From Ureibacillus aquaedulcis (GTDB lineage: Bacteria; Bacillota; Bacilli; Bacillales_A; Planococcaceae), in contig NZ_JAUHTQ010000006.1 of assembly GCF_030418165.1 (NCBI RefSeq), forward strand, positions 145,757-209,756: DNA of 64,000 bases. Reading direction: 5' to 3'. Shown here piece by piece: positions 9,890 to 18,484 of the stretch. The notes below the pieces were generated by a model. It did not search any database. It saw nothing but the letters and a program-made list of their open reading frames with translations, and had not been told where the DNA came from. A program made the position numbers and the translations under genes. The stretch's first letter is position 1. Each line of letters begins with the position of its first letter.

Positions 9890-10042
9890 TATTCCACCTC
9901 ATTCATCCGTGTAAGCCCATAAAAGTCTGCCTAAAAATTATGTCATATTCTTCTGTATTATTAAAGAAAAACAGCTTATTTCCGAAGTTGTTTTATTATT
10001 TTGACAGGATTAATCCATTATTTTCGACAAATTTCTCAAATG

Positions 10043-10075
10043 GTGCAAAAAATAAGACTGCTCTATACGCAGTCC
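10043..10075 (-). terminator. Terminator after dacB
   Basis: A GGACTGC/GCAGTC stem with loop GTATAGA is followed by TTATTTTTT on the minus strand. Confidence 0.7.
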
Positions 10076-10103
10076 CTAAAAACCCAAATCGTTTAAGTAC
10101 TTT

Positions 10104-11093
10104 TTATTCTTTCACATTCACTCTTGTTGCATAAATGCTTTCATCATTTAACATAACATGCCAAATGCCAAATTGCCCTTGTTTTCTTGATAGATGGAGG
10201 ACATTGCGCACTTCTTTTGCTTCTTCTTTATTGAGAAGGATGGATATAGGCTTTGATAGAACGACTGATTTATCATCTGTTGCTTGATAGTCTCCTTGAT
10301 CAGCAACTGTGACATATTCATAGTTATCAAAAATTTTATTTGCAAGCCCTTTATGTACTTGCCAATCATTTGATTCGCTCAAGGTAACGACAATCACCTT
10401 TTTGTTATCCTCTTCGAAATAAGTTGCCAGTGTTCTTCCTGCCACTTTCGTAAAACCTGTTTTCCCTGCAACCGCCCCCACTTGCTGACGAAGCAATCGA
10501 TGTTTGTTTTGCCATGTCACACCTTTTGAAGGATCTTTATAGTTGATTGTTGAAGAAATCTTTTTGAATGTTTCATTCTGCATACCAATTCTTAGCATCT
10601 GCGCCGTATCATAGGCAGAAGAGAGATGGATATCGTTATGCAGACCAGATGGATTTGTAAAATCGGTATTATTCAAGCTATATAAATCCGCCTTTTCATT
10701 CATCAGATCCACAAATCCATCGATCGATCCTCCGGCATGTTCCGCCAGAGCAAATGCTGCATCATTCCCCGATCTTAGCATTAACCCATAAAGCAAGGTT
10801 TCTACAGTAACCTTCTCTCCTGGCTCCAAATAAATGGAAGAGCCCTCACTTAAAGCTGCTTTCTGCGAAATCGTGACTTCGTCATCCAAGTTACTATTTT
10901 CAATCGCAACAAGAGCTGTCCAAATTTTCGTCAAGCTAGCTATCGGCATCCTGCCATGCGGGTTGCTCCCCTCCAACAGTCTTCCCGTCTCTGCATCAAT
11001 CACGGCATAGGAAGCACTAGCTGCTTGTGTTACAGAAAAGAATACTACCATCATACAGCTAAACGCAAATAAGACTTTTGCAACTTTTTTCAA
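10104..11093 (-). CDS. dacB: D-alanyl-D-alanine carboxypeptidase (DacB/DacF type, S11 family)
   Basis: This exported penicillin-binding protein removes the terminal D-alanine from peptidoglycan stem peptides. All three S11 active-site motifs are present: SLTK (SxxK), SGN (SxN) and KTG in AVAGKTGFTK. A signal peptide ends near AASASYAV. I start it at the TTG at 11093 (329 residues) because AAGGAGT lies 6-7 bases ahead; the ATG at 11123 has no ribosome site. Its position beside scpB and rluB is that of B. subtilis dacB, the spore cortex carboxypeptidase. It is shorter than that protein, so another S11 subgroup remains possible. Confidence 0.85.
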   Translation of the reverse strand: MKKVAKVLFAFSCMMVVFFSVTQAASASYAVIDAETGRLLEGSNPHGRMPIASLTKIWTALVAIENSNLDDEVTISQKAALSEGSSIYLEPGEKVTVETLLYGLMLRSGNDAAFALAEHAGGSIDGFVDLMNEKADLYSLNNTDFTNPSGLHNDIHLSSAYDTAQMLRIGMQNETFKKISSTINYKDPSKGVTWQNKHRLLRQQVGAVAGKTGFTKVAGRTLATYFEEDNKKVIVVTLSESNDWQVHKGLANKIFDNYEYVTVADQGDYQATDDKSVVLSKPISILLNKEEAKEVRNVLHLSRKQGQFGIWHVMLNDESIYATRVNVKE

Positions 11094-11172
11094 CAGGCCA
11101 CTCCTTTTTAAGATCAAATGCAATTTTCACCGAAATCTTCCAATCTCTTTTGAAGCAATGTAAGCAAATTAG

Positions 11173-11763
11173 TTATTTTGTTGAATTGAATGTTTCTTGG
11201 AACTTGGTCATAAACAAATCGGTTTCTTCATTCTCATCCTCCGCAGTTCCTTCAGGTAATGGCGGAAGTTCGTCTATATCTTTTAGACCAAAATAATTAA
11301 GAAATTCTTTTGTTGTTCCATAAAGTATTGCACGTCCAGTCCCTTCCGCTCTTCCGATTTCTTGCACAAGTGCACGAGATACTAGCGTCTGGATTGGTCT
11401 TTCACTCTTCACGCCCCGCAAGTCTTCAATCTCTGTTCGCGTGATTGGCTGCTTGTACGCAATGATTGCCAAAACTTCCAGTGATGCGGTAGTTAAGACT
11501 TGGCTATTCGGGTTTTCTACCAATTTTTTAATCGTATCTGCCAATTCCGGTTTCGTTGTCAGTTGGTATGTACCCGCCAATGTTTTTAATGCCAAGCCAC
11601 GGTCCTCAGCTTCATCGTAATAGGTTTTTAGTTCACTTAAAGCTGCTTCAATTTCCATCACTTCTACTTCTAATAACTGTGAAAGTTGTTTTGCCGTCAT
11701 GCCATCATCGCCTACTACGAAAAGCAATGCTTCAATCTTGCTCATCAAACTGTTCAAGTTCAT
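11173..11763 (-). CDS. scpB: Segregation and condensation protein B (ScpB)
   Basis: This 196-residue winged-helix protein dimerises and binds ScpA in the Smc-ScpAB condensin complex that compacts and segregates chromosomes. Typical segments are IEALLFVVGDDG near the start and TASLEVLAIIAYKQPITR in the middle. Its start overlaps scpA by 32 bases, with AGGAGG placed for the ATG at 11763. Confidence 0.95.
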   Translation of the reverse strand: MNLNSLMSKIEALLFVVGDDGMTAKQLSQLLEVEVMEIEAALSELKTYYDEAEDRGLALKTLAGTYQLTTKPELADTIKKLVENPNSQVLTTASLEVLAIIAYKQPITRTEIEDLRGVKSERPIQTLVSRALVQEIGRAEGTGRAILYGTTKEFLNYFGLKDIDELPPLPEGTAEDENEETDLFMTKFQETFNSTK

Positions 11764-12511
11764 CGTATGTAGCCTCCTTTTGTAAAGTCACTGTCAAGTC
11801 TTCGAAGTTATTTTTTTGCTCTACAAAAACGACATGTCGTTTCATTAGCTCGAGTAGCGATAAAAACGTTACAATAATTGTTGATTTATCTTCATAAGGG
11901 AACAATTCGGAAAAGTTGGATGTCCCGCCATTCAGCTTCAAGGAGTCAATAACGGCAAGCATTTGGTCCTTTACAGATATTTCCTGCCTTGCAACTCTGG
12001 TTGATAAAGGCTTTTTTAACTGTTTACGGCGAAGCAGCTTCTGAAATGCACTTAACATGTCATATACATTGACATTCAAATCAAAGAGGGCAAGCTGTTC
12101 ATCCGGTACAAAACCTGTTAAATCACTAGGCGGTCGAGTAAAGACCTGGGCACGATTTTCTTCAAGTTCTTTCAATTCCACAGCAGCTTCTTTATATTTT
12201 TTATATTCGATCAGTTTTGTTACGAGCTCTTCACGAGGGTCCGGTCCATCTACTTCAAATTCAGCATCTTCCATTTCTCCCTCATGTATGGGAAGAAGCA
12301 TACGGCTTTTAATCGCAAGCAATGTTGCCGCCATTACCAGGTACTCGCTTGCTTCGTTCAGCTCTAATTCTTTCATTGCGTGGATATGATCAATATATTG
12401 AGCGGTCAGCTCGGCCATTGGAATATCATATATATCAATTTCCAAACGATGAATTAAGTGTAATAATAGATCAAGAGGTCCCGTAAAGGCTTCTAATTTT
12501 ACTTCATACAT
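11732..12511 (-). CDS. scpA: Segregation and condensation protein A (ScpA, kleisin)
   Basis: This 259-residue kleisin bridges the Smc heads in the bacterial condensin. The conserved N-terminal motif FTGPLDLLLHLIHRLEIDIY and the middle segment EYLVMAATLLAIKSRMLLP are clear, and a C-terminal winged helix follows. It is the first gene of scpA-scpB and is divergent from ypuF. Confidence 0.96.
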   Translation of the reverse strand: MYEVKLEAFTGPLDLLLHLIHRLEIDIYDIPMAELTAQYIDHIHAMKELELNEASEYLVMAATLLAIKSRMLLPIHEGEMEDAEFEVDGPDPREELVTKLIEYKKYKEAAVELKELEENRAQVFTRPPSDLTGFVPDEQLALFDLNVNVYDMLSAFQKLLRRKQLKKPLSTRVARQEISVKDQMLAVIDSLKLNGGTSNFSELFPYEDKSTIIVTFLSLLELMKRHVVFVEQKNNFEDLTVTLQKEATYDELEQFDEQD

Positions 12512-12613
12512 GTGTCAACCACCTGACGTTTGTTCGTTTTCTTTTATATAGTAAGAGTATGTGTACCTTAAGTATTTTAAATCAAATTTTAGCAATAAGG
12601 AAAGAGGATTGTT

Positions 12614-13135
12614 ATGCATCCATCATTTCACCCATTATATGTAGATTTTTGTACATATTTTAATGGCAATCAAGACTATTTTGAATGTCACGAAGTACTG
12701 GAGGAGTATTGGAAAAGTATTGCACCCGGTGAAAAAGATCATCCTTTGGTAGGATATGTTCAACTTGCAACAGGCATGTATCATTGGCGGCGAAACAATA
12801 CAGTAGGTGCTATGAAAATATTAAAAAAGGCATATAAGAACTTTACTGCGAATCAATCTTCTCCGTATTTTGAATTGATTGGTTTCGAAGAATTATGTAG
12901 GGACTCCGACATCAGCTTGAAGGCCATTGAAAAAGGTGAACCTTTCAAGGCATTTCAGATCGTGCTGAAGAATGAAAATCTCGCCTTCCTGGTAAAACAG
13001 AAAATTGAAGAGCTTCCGCCAATACCAAAAGACTACCTCCTTCATAAACATATGCTGCGCGATCGTACAGATATTCTTGAAGCACGAAACAATCGAAAAC
13101 TCGCTTCATCAAAAACACCGAACAAAAAGCTTTAG
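12614..13135 (+). CDS. ypuF: DUF309 protein (YpuF-like)
   Basis: This 173-residue protein has no known biochemical function. The DUF309 signature FECHEVLEEYWK, the downstream segment GYVQLATGMYHWRRNN and a predicted all-helical fold are visible. It is divergent from scpA, as ypuF is in B. subtilis. The start follows GGAAAGAGG. Confidence 0.9.
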   Translation: MHPSFHPLYVDFCTYFNGNQDYFECHEVLEEYWKSIAPGEKDHPLVGYVQLATGMYHWRRNNTVGAMKILKKAYKNFTANQSSPYFELIGFEELCRDSDISLKAIEKGEPFKAFQIVLKNENLAFLVKQKIEELPPIPKDYLLHKHMLRDRTDILEARNNRKLASSKTPNKKL

Positions 13136-13150
13136 TTCCATAAGCATGAT

Positions 13151-13198
13151 TGAAAAAAGAAGAAGAGGCTGACGTTACTTAGGGCCGTCCGCCTCTTC
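13151..13198 (-). terminator. Terminator overlapping the end of ribT
   Basis: GAAGAGGCGGACG pairs imperfectly with CGTCAGCCTCTTC and is followed by TTCTTTTTTC on the minus strand. The stem includes the last codons of ribT. Confidence 0.8.
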
Positions 13199-13546
13199 AA
13201 CTATAGGTAAACATTTTTCTATAAAAGGTTTTGTATCTGCACTCGCAACCAACTCTTTAAATAGTCCTGTATTCAATAATTCCTTCAGCATTGAAATCGC
13301 TATGCCTTCTCCTCTATAAGAAGGAACAACAGTAATATGTTGAACGGTCGCAACCGAATCTTCTTCCATCACTCCTACAATACCTATATATTCTTCATCT
13401 TTTTTCCATAAATATAAATGCCAATTGTTTTTTTCTTCATATGAATGAATTGTTTCCATTAAACGCTTTACGTCCTTCTCGGAAGGCATGAACGAAAGCA
13501 GACCCATTGCTATTTTTTCAAAAGATTTTTTATAGCGTATCAACAT
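13175..13546 (-). CDS. ribT: RibT-type GNAT acetyltransferase
   Basis: This 123-residue GNAT-fold protein begins MLIRYKKSFEKIAMGLLSFM, which closely resembles B. subtilis RibT. The acetyl-CoA loop RGEGIAISML is visible. RibT is encoded in the riboflavin operon of B. subtilis, but its substrate is unknown. The ATG at 13546 is chosen from the family N-terminus and a GAGGG site; the 28 upstream in-frame codons are poor. ribD, ribE, ribBA and ribH are not adjacent here, so this copy has been left alone beside lysA. Confidence 0.88.
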   Translation of the reverse strand: MLIRYKKSFEKIAMGLLSFMPSEKDVKRLMETIHSYEEKNNWHLYLWKKDEEYIGIVGVMEEDSVATVQHITVVPSYRGEGIAISMLKELLNTGLFKELVASADTKPFIEKCLPIVEEADGPK

Positions 13547-13656
13547 GAATAACATTCCCTCGTTTTCTATCAGTACAACATCTGTAAATATACTACACGA
13601 TTTGAAGAAAGGAATCAACTTTACTACCATTTATTAACAAATGATGAAGATTACAT

Positions 13657-13764
13657 TTACTTATCAATCGATACATTGGGAATGATGAGAAAAATATAAA
13701 TCAGTGCCCAAATAATACTCACGGCTAGCAGTAAGCCAAGGAGCCACCATTTCGATATTTTCAT
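13657..13764 (-). CDS. 35-residue membrane peptide, unknown function
   Basis: This short frame encodes MKISKWWLLGLL and continues as one hydrophobic helix to about residue 29, then a polar tail ending SIDK. It has a good ribosome site (GAGGGTGAG) and begins nine bases after the lysA stop, so it would be co-transcribed with lysA. I do not recognise it. Its small size makes chance possible, but the ribosome site, single membrane helix with basic N-terminus and spacing support a real gene. Confidence 0.6.
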   Translation of the reverse strand: MKISKWWLLGLLLAVSIIWALIYIFLIIPNVSIDK

Positions 13765-13772
13765 AAACGTAC

Positions 13773-15089
13773 TCACCCTCTTTTTAAAGAGAGCGCAAGA
13801 TCGTTTTGAACAATATTTTCGTAGCTTTCTCTGTTGATTGCCAGTTGATGTTGCCCTTCTTCTACAAACACTACTGCTGGTCTTGGGATACGATTATAAT
13901 TTGAAGCCATTGAATAGCCATAAGCACCTGTACAGAAAATAGCTAGAGTATCACCAGGTTCTGCAGGCTGCAATAGTGCGTCGATAATCAATTTATCACC
14001 TGATTCACATAGTTTTCCTGCAACTGTGTAGGTATTCGATTTGTCTTTATTTGCTTTATTGGCGACTACCGCCTCATATTTTGCATCATAAAGTGCTGGA
14101 CGGATGTTATCGCTCATTCCGCCATCCACTGATATGTATTCGCGAATATTTGGAACAGTTTTGTGTGCACCAACTGTATATAGAGAAGTACCCGCATCCC
14201 CAACAAGTGAACGGCCTGGTTCGATCCAGATCTCCGGCATCGATAGGTCAAGCTTACTTGCAAAAGTCTGAACTGTTTCGATCATCTCTTTTACATAAAC
14301 TTGAGGTTCCAGGGGTGTGTCCTCTTCGGTATATCGAATTCCGAATCCGCCACCTAGATTCAACACTGTACATTGGAAATCAAATTGATCTTTCCACATA
14401 CTAATTTTATTCATCAGCTTTTCGGCAGCCAAGCTAAAACCATCCGTCTCAAAGATTTGAGAACCAATATGGCAATGCAGACCCAGGACGTTCAGGTACT
14501 CATGGTCTTTGACTTTTAGAAAGGCTTCGTCAGCTTGTCCATTATTTAGATCAAATCCAAATTTCGAGTCTGCCTGGCCTGTTGTGATAAAGTCGTGTGT
14601 ATGTGCTTCTACACCTGGTGTTACGCGAAGCAAGATACGCATTGCTTGCTGCTTGGCTTCAGAAATTTCCTTCAGTAATTCAATTTCATAGAAGTTATCG
14701 ACTACAATACAGCCAACATTGGAATCGAAGGCAAGCTCCAGTTCGGAATAAGATTTATTATTCCCATGAAAATGAATTCTTTCGGATGGGAAACCTGCTT
14801 GAATTGCTGTATATAATTCTCCGCCGGAAACTACATCCAAAGAAAGATTTTCTTCCTTGGCCAGTTGGTAAATGGCAATGCATGAGAAAGCTTTTGAGGC
14901 ATACGCTACTTCCGCTTTTACCCCTAATTGCTGGAATGTTTCGATAAATCCGCGAGCACGCTCTCTGATCAATTGTAGATCATAAACGAAAAGTGGAGTG
15001 CCGTACTCTTTTGCAAGCTCTATCGTATCAACTCCACCAATCGTTAAATGACCGTTTTCATTTACTTTCTGTGTTCCATATAAATGCAT
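13773..15089 (-). CDS. lysA: Diaminopimelate decarboxylase
   Basis: This 438-residue PLP enzyme decarboxylates meso-diaminopimelate to L-lysine, the last step of lysine synthesis. The PLP lysine is in VAYASKAFSCIA. The HCHIGSQI, GGGFGIRY and EPGRS motifs are present, and the C-terminal active-site cysteine is in KLCESGD. The start has GGAGGAGAG ahead. It lies downstream of the sigF/spoVAF genes, as in B. subtilis. Confidence 0.97.
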   Translation of the reverse strand: MHLYGTQKVNENGHLTIGGVDTIELAKEYGTPLFVYDLQLIRERARGFIETFQQLGVKAEVAYASKAFSCIAIYQLAKEENLSLDVVSGGELYTAIQAGFPSERIHFHGNNKSYSELELAFDSNVGCIVVDNFYEIELLKEISEAKQQAMRILLRVTPGVEAHTHDFITTGQADSKFGFDLNNGQADEAFLKVKDHEYLNVLGLHCHIGSQIFETDGFSLAAEKLMNKISMWKDQFDFQCTVLNLGGGFGIRYTEEDTPLEPQVYVKEMIETVQTFASKLDLSMPEIWIEPGRSLVGDAGTSLYTVGAHKTVPNIREYISVDGGMSDNIRPALYDAKYEAVVANKANKDKSNTYTVAGKLCESGDKLIIDALLQPAEPGDTLAIFCTGAYGYSMASNYNRIPRPAVVFVEEGQHQLAINRESYENIVQNDLALSLKRG

Positions 15090-15108
15090 TTTTCTCTCCT
15101 CCGTTGCG

Positions 15109-15141
15109 TGCGGGAATAGGGACTTACCCCCTTTTCCCGCA
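15109..15141 (-). promoter_or_regulatory. Hairpin in the lysA leader
   Basis: TGCGGGAA and TTCCCGCA form an eight-base-pair stem ending about seven bases before the lysA ribosome site on the minus strand. There is no T-run, so it is not a normal terminator, and there is no sign of the lysine riboswitch. Its function is unknown. Confidence 0.4.
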
Positions 15142-15198
15142 TTTGTAATACCTTATGATGAACTTTATCATAGGTAGAAACTTAACGCAACGGCACTT

Positions 15199-16662
15199 TT
15201 ATGCACGTTTACGTTGCTTCGCGCCGACGATATACGGTCTAAGCGCGTCATCTGCCATAGGGAAACGTATAAATATACGGCTGAATGCTTTAGGGAAAAA
15301 TGGAATAAACGGCCACATATATGGCACATTCATTGGCTTTAAAGAGCACAAGTAGGAGAGGATAATCCAGATCGCTATAAAGAACCCACTAGGCCCGGCA
15401 GCTACCGTGGCGAGCAGTATAAAGAATTGGAAATACTTCACTGCGGTACTTAGCTCGAAGGTTGGAATAGAGAATGAGAAAATCGCTGTTACAGCAGAAT
15501 AGAGGACAACTTCCGCAGAGAACAATCCTACGTCAATTGCGATTTGCCCGATAATAATCCCGGCAACCAGCCCCATGGCGGTCGATAGTGGCGTGGGTGT
15601 ATGGATTGCTGCTATTCGCAGGTATTCCAACCCCAAATGAGCAATAATGATTTGTAGGAATAGCGGGATTTCGGATTTCTCTTTCGCCCCTATAAAGTCC
15701 AGTCCAGGCGGCAAATATTGCTCATGTGTGGCCAGTAAGTACCAGATAGGCAACAAGGTCAAACTGAAAAATGCTGCAAAATAGCGTAAAAAGCGAAAAG
15801 TTGTACCAATTAGCGGGGCTTGACGGTATTCTTCGGCGTGCTGCAATAAATGGAACATGGTAATAGGAATGATGATGACTGAAGGCGAAGTATCTACAAC
15901 AATGGCAATATGCCCTTCCAGTAGGTGAGCTGCGACAATATCCGGCCTTTCAGAATAGCGGACAAATGGCAATGGATGAAATTTCTGCTTAAACAGCCAT
16001 TCCTCCAAGGATTTATCCGCCATTGTGAGACCATCATGCTTGATCTCCTTCAGTCGTTTCTCCAGCCACTCCAAGTGCTGTGGATTTACAATATCCTTCA
16101 TATAAGCAATTGCCACATCCGTTTGACCGATCGTCGAAATCTTATGAAGCTCGAACCGCAATTGTGGGTCGCGAATACGTCGACGAATTAAAGCGGTGTT
16201 TAACATGATATTTTCTGCAAATCCATCACGTGAACCCCGAATGACTTTTTCATTATCCGGTTCATCCGGCTGGCGCCCAGGATAATTTCTTAGCTCCAGT
16301 AAGTAGCCAAAACCATTTGCTGTCAAAATTCCGACTTGTCCACTAAGTACACCCAATATGAATTCGTCTTTATCCTTCGGTTCAGATTTCCCATAAAAGT
16401 TGAAATGGCTATCAAAATATTTAGCCTCATCTTTAATCTCGAATTCATGATGATTTTCATCATCATAAACGTGAGTGAAGAGAGGCGTCAATTGAACCGT
16501 AATGGTAGCCCCATCGACAAGTCCGCTTATATAAACACATAAAATAGGCAGACTTTTGACATGAAGGTCCTTGATACATACATCAAATGATTCGTCTTTT
16601 CCAAATTTACTGTACAAGTAGTCTTTTGCTTCATCAATCGATGCAAAAACTTGATTACTCAT
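15199..16662 (-). CDS. spoVAF: Stage V sporulation protein AF (GerA family)
   Basis: This 487-residue protein has a soluble N-terminal half and several membrane segments from about residue 290 on, the GerA/SpoVAF layout. Typical segments include RFLRYFAAFFSLTLLPIWYL and GIIIGQIAIDVGLFSAEVV. In B. subtilis SpoVAF contributes to germination and dipicolinate release from spores. It overlaps the sigF stop by four bases (ATGA). The genes spoVAA-spoVAE, which separate sigF from spoVAF in B. subtilis, are absent at this site. A GerA-type receptor A subunit is the main alternative. Confidence 0.88.
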   Translation of the reverse strand: MSNQVFASIDEAKDYLYSKFGKDESFDVCIKDLHVKSLPILCVYISGLVDGATITVQLTPLFTHVYDDENHHEFEIKDEAKYFDSHFNFYGKSEPKDKDEFILGVLSGQVGILTANGFGYLLELRNYPGRQPDEPDNEKVIRGSRDGFAENIMLNTALIRRRIRDPQLRFELHKISTIGQTDVAIAYMKDIVNPQHLEWLEKRLKEIKHDGLTMADKSLEEWLFKQKFHPLPFVRYSERPDIVAAHLLEGHIAIVVDTSPSVIIIPITMFHLLQHAEEYRQAPLIGTTFRFLRYFAAFFSLTLLPIWYLLATHEQYLPPGLDFIGAKEKSEIPLFLQIIIAHLGLEYLRIAAIHTPTPLSTAMGLVAGIIIGQIAIDVGLFSAEVVLYSAVTAIFSFSIPTFELSTAVKYFQFFILLATVAAGPSGFFIAIWIILSYLCSLKPMNVPYMWPFIPFFPKAFSRIFIRFPMADDALRPYIVGAKQRKRA

Positions 16663-17450
16663 TTACTCACCGTCTTTTTAGTAGTTCGTGATGAATTGGT
16701 TTCCATCCAAGACTTAAGTTGCGCCAAAATCTTCTTTTCTAACCGCGAAACTTGAACTTGTGATATTCCTAACCTTTCTGCAATATCGGTTTGAGTCAAA
16801 TCTAAGTAATACCTTAAATAAATGATGGCTTGTTCCCGTTTATCCAGCTTTGTCAGAACTTCCTTTAAAGGAATATATTGGAATGGCAGCTCCGATTTTT
16901 CATCCTTCATCTGATCCATCAACGTAATGGAGTCCCCTTCGCTTTCAAAAAGCTGTTCATGCAAGGAAGCCGGATCACGCATGGCATCCGTTGCAACCAG
17001 CACCTCATCCTGGGTTACACCCAATATTTCGGCAAGTTCCGAAATTGAAGGAGGTTTTTCGTTCGTTTTCAAAAATTCATCGGTTGCATGGCGAATTTTA
17101 TAGTTTAGTTCGCGTATCGACCTACTCACCTTCACCATGCCATCATCACGCAGGAAGCGTTGAATTTCTCCAATAATCATCGGAACAGCATAGGTAGAAA
17201 ATTTCACGTCATAGGATAAATCAAATTTATCCACGGATTTCATCAATCCAATACAACCAATTTGAAACAGGTCTTCAAGCTCTACTCCACGCGAAGCAAA
17301 GCGTTGAACAATCGACCATACAAGCCGTGTATTGCCTTCAATCATTTGTTTTCTAGCTTCAACATCACCCACTTGCGCTTTTTCAATCAGCCCGCGCATT
17401 TCCTCCTGTGTCAACAAAACATTATTGGACGGCTGTTCGATTGTCCTCAT
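16659..17450 (-). CDS. sigF: Forespore sigma factor SigF
   Basis: This is the first compartment-specific sigma factor of sporulation, held inactive by SpoIIAB. The product shows region 2 with DLFQIGCIGLMKSVDKFDLS and YDVKFSTYAVPMIIGEIQRF, and region 4 with the helix-turn-helix TQTDIAERLGISQVQVSRLE. I use the ATG at 17450 (263 residues, near the usual 255), but AGGGGG directly abuts it. An in-frame ATG at 17492 and a TTG at 17468 are alternatives. The gap of at least 90 bases to spoIIAB is longer than usual for this operon. Confidence 0.95.
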   Translation of the reverse strand: MRTIEQPSNNVLLTQEEMRGLIEKAQVGDVEARKQMIEGNTRLVWSIVQRFASRGVELEDLFQIGCIGLMKSVDKFDLSYDVKFSTYAVPMIIGEIQRFLRDDGMVKVSRSIRELNYKIRHATDEFLKTNEKPPSISELAEILGVTQDEVLVATDAMRDPASLHEQLFESEGDSITLMDQMKDEKSELPFQYIPLKEVLTKLDKREQAIIYLRYYLDLTQTDIAERLGISQVQVSRLEKKILAQLKSWMETNSSRTTKKTVSK

Positions 17451-17582
17451 CCCCCTAACTTCTATCAAATACCACCGTATTTGCGTCCACATAAAATTGA
17501 TCGTTTATTCCAATGCTAAAACTCATGTAAGCGGTTAGACACCATTTAAGTGACGACTATTTAATCCTGATAAAAAACTACT

Positions 17583-18026
17583 CTATGAAATTTGAGGCAT
17601 CTTCACAGAGTAAAATTTTTTTGAAAACGTGATTACAGTCCCTACATTTGGTTCCGATTCAACCTGTAGATTGTCTGCAAAGCTTTCCATAATGGTAAAG
17701 CCCATACCGGACCGTTCCATTTCAGCCTTCGATGTAAAGAGCGGCTCCATCGCTTTTTTCACATCAAAGATACCTTTTCCATTATCTTTCACGGCGACAG
17801 AAACCAAGTCTCCGTCCCTCACTGCATGAACAGTAACGATCCCCTTGCCATCTTCGTCATACCCATGAATAATCGCATTGGATACAGCTTCTGAAACGAT
17901 TGTTTTAAATTCCGAAAGCTCGTCAATGGTTGGGTCAAGTTGAGCAACAAAACTTGTAATTGCCATTCTCGCCAGACTTTCATTTTCACTAATTGCTACA
18001 AATGAAAGCGTCATTTCGTTATCCAT
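17583..18026 (-). CDS. spoIIAB: Anti-sigma F factor and kinase SpoIIAB
   Basis: This 147-residue GHKL-type kinase binds SigF and phosphorylates SpoIIAA. The N-box SEAVSNAIIHGYDE and the G1/G2 boxes VKDNGKGI and ERSGMGFTIMESF are visible. The start follows AAGGGGGA and overlaps spoIIAA by eight bases. Confidence 0.97.
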   Translation of the reverse strand: MDNEMTLSFVAISENESLARMAITSFVAQLDPTIDELSEFKTIVSEAVSNAIIHGYDEDGKGIVTVHAVRDGDLVSVAVKDNGKGIFDVKKAMEPLFTSKAEMERSGMGFTIMESFADNLQVESEPNVGTVITFSKKFYSVKMPQIS

Positions 18027-18372
18027 TCACAATCCCCCTTGCGTGTAAAATTGCATCTGCTTCTGTACCCTCCAACATAAATGAAGCCAACCCTGAAAAT
18101 TGAAAGATTTTTTTCATGGTATTCGATGGATTCAGGATGATGGTTTGTCCATTAACGGCACCTAATTCCCGCATACGCCCCAGTATTAAGCCGATTCCTG
18201 AGCTATCCATAAAGTTCAATCTTTCCAGGTTCCAAATAATCGTACTTAAATTGCCTTGTAAAATCGTTTTCGAAATATGCGTGCGAATTTTTTCTGTTTC
18301 GTGATGATCCAGTTCTCCAAAGAGTCGGATGACTGCTATATCGTTTAAGTGCATATTGATTTCATAGTTCAT
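18019..18372 (-). CDS. spoIIAA: Anti-anti-sigma F factor SpoIIAA
   Basis: This 117-residue STAS protein, when unphosphorylated, frees SigF from SpoIIAB. The phosphorylated serine lies in NFMDSSGIGLILGR. The ATG at 18372 is chosen because AGGAGG lies nine bases ahead and because the resulting length equals the usual 117 residues. It is the first gene of the spoIIA operon. Confidence 0.97.
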   Translation of the reverse strand: MNYEINMHLNDIAVIRLFGELDHHETEKIRTHISKTILQGNLSTIIWNLERLNFMDSSGIGLILGRMRELGAVNGQTIILNPSNTMKKIFQFSGLASFMLEGTEADAILHARGIVNG

Positions 18373-18401
18373 TTTAATTCGCCTCCTCTTAAGAATCCTA
18401 A

Positions 18402-18428
18402 ATTCCACATTTCCTTGTCATATCCTTC
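18402..18428 (-). promoter_or_regulatory. SigH promoter of the spoIIA operon
   Basis: GAAGGATAT (-35), 11 bases, then GTGGAAT (-10) on the minus strand fit the SigH consensus RnAGGAwWW-N11-RnnGAAT at every fixed position. A TGTCGTA at 18478-18472 is one mismatch from a Spo0A box (TGTCGAA). This matches the known SigH and Spo0A control of spoIIA. Confidence 0.85.
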
Positions 18429-18484
18429 TTTGCTGACAAGACTAGAAGAATTTCGCTGAAACTAGAGAAAATACGACAAAATTG

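Noticed and set aside
10148..10369. Second minus-strand frame inside dacB
   Set aside because: It is a shifted reading of the dacB C-terminal domain; the dacB frame itself is intact.
15100..15145. Lysine riboswitch before lysA
   Set aside because: Only one short hairpin is present; the conserved L-box core is absent and the gap is too short.
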